Assembly (NCBI GenBank): GCA_016176415.1
Contig: JACOXH010000005.1
Coordinates: 1 to 48,358 of the forward strand
Source of the DNA: Candidatus Daviesbacteria bacterium
GTDB lineage: Bacteria > Patescibacteriota > Microgenomatia > Daviesbacterales > UBA10151
Direction of reading: 5' to 3'
DNA: 48,358 nt
The position numbers and the translations under genes are program-made. This document shows, one piece after another, positions 15,826-23,194 of this stretch. The notes under the pieces are model-generated. The model did no database searches. It was not told where the DNA came from and was given only the letters and a program-made list of their open reading frames with translations. Numbering within the stretch: position 1 is the stretch's first letter; each line of letters starts with the position of its first letter.

Positions 15826-17514
15826 CTAAAACAGACCGACTATCTTGCCATTTTCATCTATATCCACCTTTTCTCCTGCCGGCACTGAAGGAAGCCCCGG
15901 CATTGTCCTCATCTCACCCAGCAAGGGATATAAAAACCCTGCTCCTGCTGAAAGCCTTACATCCCTGATAGGGACTGTAAACCCAGTTGGCCTGCCTTTT
16001 AGGGTTTTGTCATGAGACAAAGATTCATGAGTCTTGGCCATGCAAATTGGTAAATTTCCATACCCTAACTGTTCATACATCTTGATAGCTTTCTCTGCAG
16101 CAGGAAGATAAGTCACCCCTTTAGCCCCGTAAATTTTAGTAGCTATAGTTTCTATCTTTTGTTTAATAGGAGCATCAAGAGGGTAGAGAAATTTAAAATC
16201 ACTTTTCTTCTCACAGGCCCTGACTACTGCCTCTGCCATCTCTTTACCACCCTTTCCTCCCAAAGCATGAATCTCACTGGTGCAAACCTCATCTGCTCCT
16301 GACTTTAAAGCCAGATTTTGCACCAAATCTATCTCTGCTTCTGTATCTGTGGCAAACTTGTTTAGGGCTACCACTACCGGAATCCCAAAATATTTCATAT
16401 TTTCTATCTGTTTTTGTAAATTCTCACAACCATTTCTGACTGCATCCAAATCCTCCTGGATGAGTCCCGGGTCCAAAGGCTTACCAGCTACCACTGTAAA
16501 CTTCCCGCTGTGCATTTTTAACGCCCTGATGGTGGCTACAATCACAGCAGCATCAGGTTTTAACCCGCTGACCCTGCATTTAATATTCATAAACTTTTCT
16601 GCCCCCAAATCTGCTCCAAAACCACTTTCTGTCACCACATAATCAGCTAACTTTAAAGCAATTTGATCTGCCAAAACAGAACTGTTACCGTGTGCAATAT
16701 TGGCAAAAGGCCCGCAATGCACAAAGGCAGGAGTATTTTCCAAAGTCTGCATCAAGTTTGGTTTAATAGCGTCCTTCAAAAGTACAGTCATTGCCCCTGC
16801 TACTTTTAAATCTTCAGCAGTCACTGGTTTACCGTCATATGTAGTTGCCACCACAATTTTCCCCAAACGCTCCCTTAAATCCTTTAAACTGGTAGTTAAA
16901 GCTAGTATTGCCATAACTTCAGAAGCTACAGTAATATCATAACCAGTCTCCCTTGGCGCCCCTTCTTTATTTAAACCAATCACAATGCTTCTCAAAGCTC
17001 TGTCAGACACGTCAACCACCCTCCTGAAAGTTACAGCCTGAGGATTAATGTTTAACTTGTTACCATGGAAAATATGATTGTCCACAAAAGCTGCCAGTAA
17101 ATTGTGAGCTAACCCTATGGCATGAATATCACCTGTTAAGTGCAGGTTAAAATCCTCCATAGGCACAATTTGAGAATAACCCCCTCCCGCAGCTCCTCCT
17201 TTAATGCCAAACACAGGTCCTAAAGATGGTTGTCTTATGCAAATAATGGCTTTTTTACCAATTTTTGCCAAAGCCTGACCCAGCCCCACAGTAGTAGTTG
17301 TTTTGCCTTCTCCTAATGGAGTAGGGGTGATTGCCGTGACATCTATATATTTACCGTTTGGTTTTTTTTGAAGTCTTTTCAGTAAATCAAGGGAGATTTT
17401 TGCTTTATAATTACCATACAACTCGAGTTCGTTTTCTTTAATACCCAACTCTGCTGCTATTTTTACAATTGATTTTAATTTAGCGGCCTGCGCAATTTCT
17501 AAATCACTTTTCAT
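15826..17514 (-). CDS. fhs: Formate-tetrahydrofolate ligase
   Basis: 562 residues, the expected full length. The P-loop is in TPTPLGEGKTTTTVGLG (about 61-77). Also present are RQPSLGPVFGIKGGAAGGGY, DIHAIGLAHNLLAAF, NFAN-type motif FANIAHGNSS, and the terminal AGAGFLYPLLGEMRTMPGLP. It joins formate to tetrahydrofolate with ATP to give 10-formyl-THF for one-carbon metabolism. No other folate gene is visible here. The gene is monocistronic, with TATAAT about 17 nt before the start and a weak AGG before the ATG. Its codon use looks like that of its neighbours. Confidence 0.96.
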   Translation of the reverse strand: MKSDLEIAQAAKLKSIVKIAAELGIKENELELYGNYKAKISLDLLKRLQKKPNGKYIDVTAITPTPLGEGKTTTTVGLGQALAKIGKKAIICIRQPSLGPVFGIKGGAAGGGYSQIVPMEDFNLHLTGDIHAIGLAHNLLAAFVDNHIFHGNKLNINPQAVTFRRVVDVSDRALRSIVIGLNKEGAPRETGYDITVASEVMAILALTTSLKDLRERLGKIVVATTYDGKPVTAEDLKVAGAMTVLLKDAIKPNLMQTLENTPAFVHCGPFANIAHGNSSVLADQIALKLADYVVTESGFGADLGAEKFMNIKCRVSGLKPDAAVIVATIRALKMHSGKFTVVAGKPLDPGLIQEDLDAVRNGCENLQKQIENMKYFGIPVVVALNKFATDTEAEIDLVQNLALKSGADEVCTSEIHALGGKGGKEMAEAVVRACEKKSDFKFLYPLDAPIKQKIETIATKIYGAKGVTYLPAAEKAIKMYEQLGYGNLPICMAKTHESLSHDKTLKGRPTGFTVPIRDVRLSAGAGFLYPLLGEMRTMPGLPSVPAGEKVDIDENGKIVGLF

Positions 17515-17543
17515 TTTTCCTGTTGGGAAAAATTATATCATGA

Positions 17544-17879
17544 TTATCTGACCTGTGCCCGTCTCGAATACAACTTTGTCCAGGCAGTCAGTATTGTCAC
17601 AACTCCTATGATGACCAGCGTCCAAAGAGCAGAGGTCAGTGTACTAAATCCCAGTACAAACGGAGCAAAGACTGCCGAAAGACCAGTGAGTCCCATAACC
17701 CAGTATTCCCACCTTTCTCTGTCTGCTGCCAAACCTTCAAAAATAGAGGAGACTATCAATACTCCTCCCACAATCAGGCTTGTCCACAGTGCTACAGCAT
17801 CAAAACTGTAATTAAAAAGATAGGGGGCCACTATTGCTACCAGGCCTAAGAAACCTGTTAACAAATACATATTTTTCAC
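17544..17879 (-). CDS. SPW-repeat family membrane protein
   Basis: 111 residues with four membrane segments in two similar halves: ALWTSLIVGGVLIVSSIFEGL and ALWTLVIIGVVTILTAWTKLY each follow a region with APYLFNYS or APFVLGFS. This duplicated two-helix unit matches the SPW repeat family, whose function is unknown. A strong Shine-Dalgarno (GGAGGTGA) lies before the ATG, unlike the leaderless genes nearby. Two operator-like palindromes lie 77-117 bp upstream. Confidence 0.8.
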   Translation of the reverse strand: MKNMYLLTGFLGLVAIVAPYLFNYSFDAVALWTSLIVGGVLIVSSIFEGLAADRERWEYWVMGLTGLSAVFAPFVLGFSTLTSALWTLVIIGVVTILTAWTKLYSRRAQVR

Positions 17880-17955
17880 CTCCTCACCAAACTTTAAACC
17901 GGCTAAACTATAACTTTTTTGATTGAGGCTTGCAGTAATAAAATCTGAATTTAGC

Positions 17956-17996
17956 CAGTAATAATTATTACAAAAGAGAGGTAATAATCATTACTG
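17956..17996. promoter_or_regulatory. Paired operator-like palindromes
   Basis: GTAATAATTATTAC is a perfect 14-bp palindrome, and GTAATAATCATTAC is a near copy 24 bp away centre to centre. Together the two form an inverted repeat of 16-bp arms with one mismatch. A further half site CAGTAAT lies at about 17935. Such spacing fits two dimers of a regulator on one DNA face. Confidence 0.5.
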
Positions 17997-18336
17997 CAAA
18001 TGAAAGAGCCTGAGGTGTATAAAGGTATCACTCGGGATTGGGGGCAGGAAAAAGTCAAATTTCTTTTGACCAATTCGAGAAATAAACGGAGCGACAATAT
18101 TTAAAAAATAGCTTCCAAAAGCATTTCTTGATCCTGCCCTACACCGGGCTCCAAAATGAGCAGCAACTTAAGGCGGATATTTAAAGACTCAATCTTCGGA
18201 GCATTGTTTACTCTTTGGACAGCACCGGTAGACCAACCAAAGTTAGATATTTCCAAAATAAAAAACCGTGCCAAAACCACCAATACCTGGTTCTTTGGCA
18301 ACTTGATTGTAGGCCACAAACCATAATTTCCAAAAT

Positions 18337-18366
18337 TTGACAAGAGTTATAGATTTTTGATAGAGT
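18337..18366 (+). promoter_or_regulatory. Promoter of the secreted coiled-coil gene
   Basis: -35 TTGACA (18337-18342), 18-nt spacer, extended -10 TGATAGAGT ending 18366, and 8 nt to ATG 18375. Confidence 0.65.
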
Positions 18367-18374
18367 GGATTTTA

Positions 18375-19052
18375 ATGTCCAATACTTCAAAAATTACTGC
18401 TGCACTGACCGGCCTATCTATTTTGGCAACTTTGGCAGCTCCTGCCTTAGCTGTCGACGCCACCACATCTTCAGCAGTTAAAAGAAACGCTTTACAAAAA
18501 GCAATTAGTATCAGAGAAAAAACAGATGAGAAAATTGCCACAATACAAGATAAAATAGCCTCCCGCGCTGCTTCTTTAAAAGCAAGACTTGAACAATTTA
18601 AGGATCAAAAAAAAGCAGCAATTGCTGAAAGAGTAAATATCAATTTAAACAAAATTAACCAAAATCAAACTGCTCAAATGCAAAAACATTTGGGAGTAAT
18701 ATCCAATGTTTTGGATAAACTGGAAGCAAGAGTTAATCAAGGTACGCCTGATGTCAAAGATCCTGCAACAGCAAGAGCAGCTATTGCTGATGCCAGAAGC
18801 GCCATAGCCTCAGCTTCTGCTGCAGTAACAGAGCAGACTCAAAAAGACTACACAATCACCGTCACTTCAGAAGCCAAAGTCAGGACTGATGCGCAAGTTC
18901 AAAGGCAACAACTACACGGGGATCTGAAAGCGGTAAGGCAGCAAGTCATAACAGCAAAACAGTCAGTGGGTAATGCCATCAGAACGGCAAAAGCAGGAAA
19001 ACCTGAAATTTCAATTCCTGCAAAGGAGGGCACAGTAAGTGGACAACAATAA
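18375..19052 (+). CDS. Secreted Ala-rich coiled-coil protein
   Basis: 225 residues from ATG 18375, 18 nt inside the tracked TTG ORF and placed by the upstream promoter. A classic signal peptide ends in APALA-VDA (cleavage near residue 28). The rest is long charged helices rich in Ala, Lys and Gln (RAASLKARLEQFKDQKKAAI), typical of an extended coiled coil. It probably acts outside the membrane as a structural or binding protein. The next gene overlaps its end by 14 nt, and the two plus the hydrolase form an operon. Specific family not recognised. Confidence 0.75.
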   Translation: MSNTSKITAALTGLSILATLAAPALAVDATTSSAVKRNALQKAISIREKTDEKIATIQDKIASRAASLKARLEQFKDQKKAAIAERVNINLNKINQNQTAQMQKHLGVISNVLDKLEARVNQGTPDVKDPATARAAIADARSAIASASAAVTEQTQKDYTITVTSEAKVRTDAQVQRQQLHGDLKAVRQQVITAKQSVGNAIRTAKAGKPEISIPAKEGTVSGQQ

Positions 19053-19443
19053 CAATCCGGTTCAACCAACACCTGTACAACCGGCTGCTGCACCTGACTC
19101 TGCACCAGTAAACCCTGTTCAGCCAAATCCGGCACCGACAGCTCCGGCTCAGCCCCCAATTTCACCTGCTAATCCACAGACTCCAAATACAACTCCTGAA
19201 AAAGGATCCAACAAAATGATAATGTGGTTTATTATCGGCATTGTGATAATTGTAGTAGCAGTAGGAGGATTTTACCTTTATTCAAGCAGGCAGCAGGCTG
19301 TTGATTCAGGCAAACAGGCTGTTTCCACCCAAACTCCTGCTCCTGTAACTCAGGAAAATCTGGAGGATGAATTAAATAGTGTGAGTATTGATACAGCTGA
19401 CAGTGATTTTGCCTCACTGGATGCTGACCTTCAGCAGCTTTAA
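19039..19443 (+). CDS. Pro-rich single-span membrane protein
   Basis: 134 residues from GTG 19039, set by a good Shine-Dalgarno (AGGAGG, 9 nt away). A proline/alanine-rich N-terminal half (about 1-55) is followed by one membrane helix (MIMWFIIGIVIIVVAVGGFYLY) and an acidic tail with DTADSDFASLDADLQQL. The acidic C-terminus DSDFASLDxDL recurs in small CPR membrane proteins, as far as I recall. Overlaps on both sides (14 nt upstream, TAATG downstream) show tight coupling. Confidence 0.7.
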   Translation: MDNNNNPVQPTPVQPAAAPDSAPVNPVQPNPAPTAPAQPPISPANPQTPNTTPEKGSNKMIMWFIIGIVIIVVAVGGFYLYSSRQQAVDSGKQAVSTQTPAPVTQENLEDELNSVSIDTADSDFASLDADLQQL

Positions 19444-20252
19444 TGCGCAGAATTGCCAAACTTCTTTTGTGGATATTTTTAGTAATGATTTTTGTGGGGT
19501 TGGTTTTTCACAAGGATAAACTGCTGCCCAAACCTCCAAAGCCTACTTTAAAATCAGTTGCTGAACAATCAATGTCAGATTCTCAAGGCAGGTACGGAAT
19601 TTATATCAAAAATTTTAAAACAGGGGAAAAATATACTTTAAGAGAAGGGGAGACTTTTGATTCAGGAAGTTTATACAAGCTTTGGGTGATGAAAAAGGTA
19701 TTTGAGCAAATTAAGACAGGCAAACTAAAAGAGGATGATATTTTATCTTCAAGTATTGCAGCTTTAAATCAAAGGTATAACATTGCTTCAGGTGAAGCAG
19801 AATTAACAAGCGGCAGTTTAAATATTTCTGTCAAAAATGCCTTAACTCAAATGATTACCATCTCACACAATTATGCTGCCATGCTGCTTCTTAGTACTGT
19901 AGGCAACAGTGATGTACCCACCCAAACTACTCCACAAGATGTAGTTGATTTGCTGGAAAAAATTTACAAAGGGGAACTTGTTGATCCTGAATCTTCATCT
20001 AAAATGATTGATCTTTTATCAAAACAACAAATCAATGACAGAATTCCAAAGTTATTGCCTGAAGGAACTAAGGTTGCTCACAAAACTGCTGATTTAGGGT
20101 TTTTTGAACATGACGCGGGGATAGTGTTTTCTGAAACAGGGGATTACTTAATTGTGGTACTTTCTGAATCAGAATTCCCGGCTGCAGCAGACGAAAGAAT
20201 AGCCTCATTATCAGAGGCTGTTTATAAATACTTTAATATTGTTGAAAAATAA
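19443..20252 (+). CDS. Class A beta-lactamase-fold serine hydrolase
   Basis: 269 residues with an N-terminal membrane anchor (LLLWIFLVMIFVGLVF). The nucleophile motif is SLYK (SxxK) in FDSGSLYKLW, the second motif is SHN in ITISHNYAAML (usually SDN) and the third is HKTAD (usually KTG). The fold and motif order match class A beta-lactamase / Beta-lactamase2. The altered second and third motifs suggest a peptidoglycan- or peptide-directed hydrolase rather than drug resistance, which is inference. The ATG overlaps the previous stop (TAATG). Confidence 0.82.
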   Translation: MRRIAKLLLWIFLVMIFVGLVFHKDKLLPKPPKPTLKSVAEQSMSDSQGRYGIYIKNFKTGEKYTLREGETFDSGSLYKLWVMKKVFEQIKTGKLKEDDILSSSIAALNQRYNIASGEAELTSGSLNISVKNALTQMITISHNYAAMLLLSTVGNSDVPTQTTPQDVVDLLEKIYKGELVDPESSSKMIDLLSKQQINDRIPKLLPEGTKVAHKTADLGFFEHDAGIVFSETGDYLIVVLSESEFPAAADERIASLSEAVYKYFNIVEK

Positions 20253-20256
20253 CCTG

Positions 20257-20265
20257 TGGTATAGT
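20257..20265 (+). promoter_or_regulatory. Extended -10 before the SGNH hydrolase gene
   Basis: TGGTATAGT, six nt before an in-frame ATA at 20272 rather than before any ATG/GTG/TTG. Confidence 0.55.
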
Positions 20266-20271
20266 ACATAG

Positions 20272-21093
20272 ATATCTCACCTTTTCCGTTTTAAATTTCT
20301 GTTAATTCTTTTTATTGCCTTTTTAGGTCCTGGCTTTTATTTTTTTCTGAACTTTCAAAACCACAAAACTAAACCCAATCTTGGCCCTCCTAAATCAGTC
20401 AATGTTTTAGGGAAAGAAAAAGTGAAATACCCTCAGGACTACACCATTGTCATGATAGGTGATTCCATGACTGAAAGCTTGGGTAACAGTGATGAAATTA
20501 AAAAATATCTCTCTGATTATTATCCAAATAAATCTTTTGAGGTTTTGAATTATGGCTTTGGAGCTACCAATATTTTATCAGTGATGGACAGAATCACTAA
20601 AGAAACAGAACACGGCAGAAAGTTCAGAGCTACTCAAGAAATTGATTATGATTTAATACTGCTTGAATCCTTTGGTGAAAATCCTCTTTCAGAGTTTAAA
20701 TTAGAAGAAGGACTAAAACGTCAGACAGAAGAGCTTGATAAAATTGTAAGTAAACTTAAGGAAACAAATCCTAAAGGTGAAATTGTTTTTGTAGCTACAA
20801 TTTCCCCCAATAAAGTTATTTTTGCCCGAAATCAGGTAGATCTGTCAGCAGAAAAACGGGCCCAGTGGGTAAGCGAAAGGGTTGCTTATATTAAAAATCA
20901 CATTGATTATGCCCAAAAACACAATATCCCTCTTATTAATATCTTTGAAAAGTCTTTAACTGAAAATGGTGACGGAAATCCTGACTACATTAACACAACT
21001 GACTATATTCACCCTTCACCCACAGGAATTGTGTTTATCTCCCATCAAATTGCAGATTTTATTTACAAAAACGATATCTTCCCGTACAAGTAG
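20272..21093 (+). CDS. Membrane-anchored SGNH/GDSL hydrolase (atypical start)
   Basis: The tracked GTG 20422 gives 223 residues and starts directly before the catalytic block, but the frame is open upstream to 20272. It encodes a clear signal anchor there (FRFKFLLILFIAFLGPGF), so the real start is probably the ATA at 20272, 6 nt after an extended -10. Block I is MIGDSMTES with the nucleophile Ser, block III has GFGATN, and block V is DYIHPSPTG with the Asp/His pair. The fold hydrolyses esters, often acetyl groups on surface glycans. The preceding coupled operon also encodes envelope proteins. If ATA is not used, the protein starts at GTG 20422 and would be cytoplasmic. Confidence 0.72.
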   Translation: MSHLFRFKFLLILFIAFLGPGFYFFLNFQNHKTKPNLGPPKSVNVLGKEKVKYPQDYTIVMIGDSMTESLGNSDEIKKYLSDYYPNKSFEVLNYGFGATNILSVMDRITKETEHGRKFRATQEIDYDLILLESFGENPLSEFKLEEGLKRQTEELDKIVSKLKETNPKGEIVFVATISPNKVIFARNQVDLSAEKRAQWVSERVAYIKNHIDYAQKHNIPLINIFEKSLTENGDGNPDYINTTDYIHPSPTGIVFISHQIADFIYKNDIFPYK

Positions 21094-21098
21094 AAAAA

Positions 21099-21428
21099 TT
21101 ACTTAATATCAACCAGCTCTACTTCAAAAATTAATGTGGAATTTGGGGAGATTGAACCAATTTCTCTGTCTCCATAAGCCAGTTGTGGGGGAATAATGAG
21201 TTTTCTTTTACCTCCAACTTTCATGCCAACTACTCCCATATCCCATCCTTCTATTACCTCACCCACTCCAATTCTGGTTTGAAAAGGCTCACCCCTGTCA
21301 TAGGAGGAGTCAAATTTCTGACCATTCTCCAAAGTTCCCAGGTAGTGTATCACCACATAATCACCGCTTGTGACCTCTTGACCTGAACCTGTTTTTATAT
21401 CCTTAATTTGAAATTTAGTTTCCGGCAT
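21099..21428 (-). CDS. FKBP-type peptidyl-prolyl isomerase
   Basis: 109 residues, a single minimal FKBP domain. VVIHYLGTLENGQKFDSSYD, FQTRIGVGEVIEGWDMGVVG, KLIIPPQLAYGDREIG and LIFEVELVDI are the full family pattern with the aromatic active-site residues present. It lacks a signal peptide, so a cytoplasmic folding role is likely. The ATG overlaps the stop of the zinc-binding protein gene (TAATG), so the two are made together. Confidence 0.93.
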   Translation of the reverse strand: MPETKFQIKDIKTGSGQEVTSGDYVVIHYLGTLENGQKFDSSYDRGEPFQTRIGVGEVIEGWDMGVVGMKVGGKRKLIIPPQLAYGDREIGSISPNSTLIFEVELVDIK

Positions 21429-21889
21429 TAAGCTGAAGGCTTTTTTCTGCTTACTTTTATTTTCTCCTGAGGCACTTCTTCTATTGGAGTCTCTTCTACA
21501 ACTGCAGTTTCAGGTACAAAGTCATTTTTAGGGGATAGCATCATTATTATTTTATCCAGCTTCATATTCAGCTCCTCCACCTGAGCTTTTAGAGGATTGG
21601 GCTGATTTTGTTCTCTGTTTCCCTGAAAAGAGGGTTTTTCAAAATTAGAAGGTCTGTCAGAATTTCTGTTTCTGTCAAAACAATTGCTGCAAAAAACAGG
21701 CTTACCTTGAGTAGGTCTGAAAGGCACTTCACAACTTTGTTGGCATTTGTCACAAGTGGCTGGATGCATTTGAGCCGGGCCTCTTGAGCCTCTGTCGTTA
21801 AAGCTTCTTCTTTCCCATCCAGAGGATGATCCTCCTTTGGAGGAAAAACCTCTGCCTCCGCCTGATCTGCCTCTGTTATAATCTCCCAT
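21428..21889 (-). CDS. CxxC-x17-CxxC zinc protein with RGG-like N-terminus
   Basis: 153 residues. A Gly/Arg/Ser-rich N-terminus (GRSGGGRGF) is followed by CDKC and CSNC separated by exactly 17 residues with CEVPFRPTQGKPVF between, the CxxC-x17-CxxC domain common in CPR genomes. A short helix (VEELNMKLDKIIMMLSP) and an acidic-to-basic tail end it. The RGG-like tract and zinc knuckle suggest RNA or DNA binding. An extended -10 (TGGTACAAT) 6 nt before the ATG indicates leaderless expression. It is coupled to FKBP. Confidence 0.8.
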   Translation of the reverse strand: MGDYNRGRSGGGRGFSSKGGSSSGWERRSFNDRGSRGPAQMHPATCDKCQQSCEVPFRPTQGKPVFCSNCFDRNRNSDRPSNFEKPSFQGNREQNQPNPLKAQVEELNMKLDKIIMMLSPKNDFVPETAVVEETPIEEVPQEKIKVSRKKPSA

Positions 21890-21895
21890 CTGTTA

Positions 21896-21904
21896 ATTGT
21901 ACCA
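21896..21904 (-). promoter_or_regulatory. Extended -10 of the zinc protein gene
   Basis: TGGTACAAT on the minus strand, exactly 6 nt before ATG 21889. Confidence 0.65.
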
Positions 21905-21943
21905 TCTAATTTGGGGAAGTATATAGCCAAAAAGTAGAAGTTT

Positions 21944-22818
21944 TTAAAATTCCTCAATTACCGGTGTAGCTGGAGTTTGTTCTTGTGATTCATTTTGAAA
22001 TTCTGACATTGTTTGTAATTTTTTTCCAAAACTAAGTAAATCCCTTTTACCATCCATTGGAGTTTCAGCAAGATACGATTGCCAGTTAGGCAACAGCTTA
22101 TTCATTAGTGGAAATAAATCTTTATGTCCCACAAAAGGGGGATAAGTATCCCCTTTATTAAGTCTAACTCGTAATTCATTATCCGTAACAAACTGTATGA
22201 GTGCATGACTCAAATCTGTATAATCCAGATATGAATGGAGAGCTTCATGCCACAAATAGACAGTAGCGTAATTATTCCACTCTGGAGCGTGTCCCCAAGC
22301 TATATCATTATCCCCAGATACTGCCCATTTTTTAAATTGGGGTGGGTTATCCAAACTGTTATTTGTTTATTCAAATCTACTCCTGTCATCTCCTGTACTG
22401 CTCGAGATGTTTGTGGGTAATTTCTTTCCCATTCTGTTTTAATACTCGCAAGATATATTTCCGTTTGCTGCCTGATTTTTTCAAACTCACTTCCTTGTTC
22501 AATCCTTGTCAAAAATCCTGTTACTTCTTCTAAAGTTCCTCCAGATGCAGCAAATTGTTCGGGAGATACCCTCCCAGCGATATAGTCATAACACCTTTCT
22601 GATTCCTTCCGCGCAGAATCTTGAAATGCCACAAGATCCTCTCTATGCTCTTCTGAAGAAAATCGACTATTGTCCATACATGCGATTGTATGCTTGATAA
22701 GATGTCTGTTATCAATTCTAAAATCCATTCTCAAGCCTTCATGTTCTTTTAGCTCTGGATTGTCAAGTTGCGATGGTGGCAGTTGGGGAACACCTGATGC
22801 GTCTACGGCTTCTGACAT
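21944..22818 (-). pseudogene. HExxH putative metalloprotein, broken by one frameshift
   Basis: Two overlapping frames make one protein of about 290 residues. The first (22818 to 22300) runs to QYLGIMI and stops; the second (to 21944) continues as GDNDIAWGHAPEWNNYATVY and contains the zinc motif HEALH. Adding one G to the GGGG run near 22310 joins them as QYLG-DNDIAWGH. The first part is helical and charged with no signal peptide. The HExxH helix suggests a gluzincin-type protease or metal-binding protein. A base lost in a homopolymer is either an assembly error or a recent mutation. Family not recognised. Confidence 0.65.
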
Positions 22819-22880
22819 GTTTTTATATCTTTAAGATAATTTAATTGTTTAGCTTGTCCAAACAGCCTAAATACCTTGTG

Positions 22881-22952
22881 AGCGGGATAGGGGAATTGAA
22901 CCCCTTACATACTGCTTGGAAAGCAGTCGTTCTACCGGTGAACTAATCCCGC
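22881..22952 (-). tRNA. tRNA-Gly (TCC)
   Basis: Acceptor GCGGGAT/ATCCCGC, D stem GTTC/GAAC, anticodon stem ACTGC/GCAGT with loop TTTCCAA (anticodon TCC), T loop TTCAATT. CCA is not encoded. Confidence 0.95.
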
Positions 22953-23083
22953 TTCTCGCTAATCGCTCGAAGTAAACTTATCAACAAATCTACATCAAAG
23001 TAATCATATTCTAGCTGAAATTGCCCCTTTAATTCAAGAAGTGTAGAATAATCATATAGATTGTCATCCTGAACCCCGATCAT
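22943..23083 (-). CDS. Possible small protein running into tRNA-Gly
   Basis: 46 codons on the minus strand, below the track cut-off. The ATG lies inside the TGTCATYCTGA repeat at 23062. The product (MIGVQDDNLYDYSTLLELKG, then FDVDLLISLLRAISEKRD) looks like real coding DNA, and the TAG stop is inside the 5' end of the tRNA gene (10-nt overlap, same strand). It is probably the tail of an older gene whose front was replaced by the repeat. Not recognised. Confidence 0.35.
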   Translation of the reverse strand: MIGVQDDNLYDYSTLLELKGQFQLEYDYFDVDLLISLLRAISEKRD

Positions 23084-23182
23084 ATCGGGGTGAAGGATCT
23101 CTCAACTAGTTTGAGAAACATCTGAAATAAATTCAGAGATTCTTCGGGACGTACCATTTGATACATCCCTCAGAATGACAAT
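23062..23182. repeat. TGTCATYCTGA inverted-repeat element, long copy
   Basis: About 120 bp with ends TGTCATCCTGA and TCAGAATGACA. Internal arms include CCCCGATCATATCGGGG and GATTCTTCGGGACGTACC. It lies between tRNA-Gly and pyrD. Confidence 0.8.
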
Positions 23183-23194
23183 TATTAATTGTTT

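Larger units (their letters stand above)
17880..18374. other. 495-bp intergenic region: operators, two tiny ORFs and a promoter
   Basis: Contains paired palindromes at 17956-17996, a 34-codon plus-strand ORF at 18000 (starts MKEPEVYKGITRDWG), a 56-codon plus-strand ORF at 18156-18326 (starts MSSNLRRIFKDSIFG) and the promoter of the next gene. The two ORFs may be fragments of one decayed gene; neither has a promoter or Shine-Dalgarno and neither is recognised. The minus-strand ORFs listed there look like shadows. Confidence 0.4.

Noticed and set aside
18101-18541. Overlapping minus-strand ORFs of 60-80 aa
   Set aside because: No promoter or Shine-Dalgarno and no protein-like pattern; they mirror the plus-strand tiny ORF and the signal peptide of the next gene.
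22342-22697. Plus-strand ORFs of 61-63 aa
   Set aside because: Antisense to the frameshifted HExxH gene, which has clear coding character.
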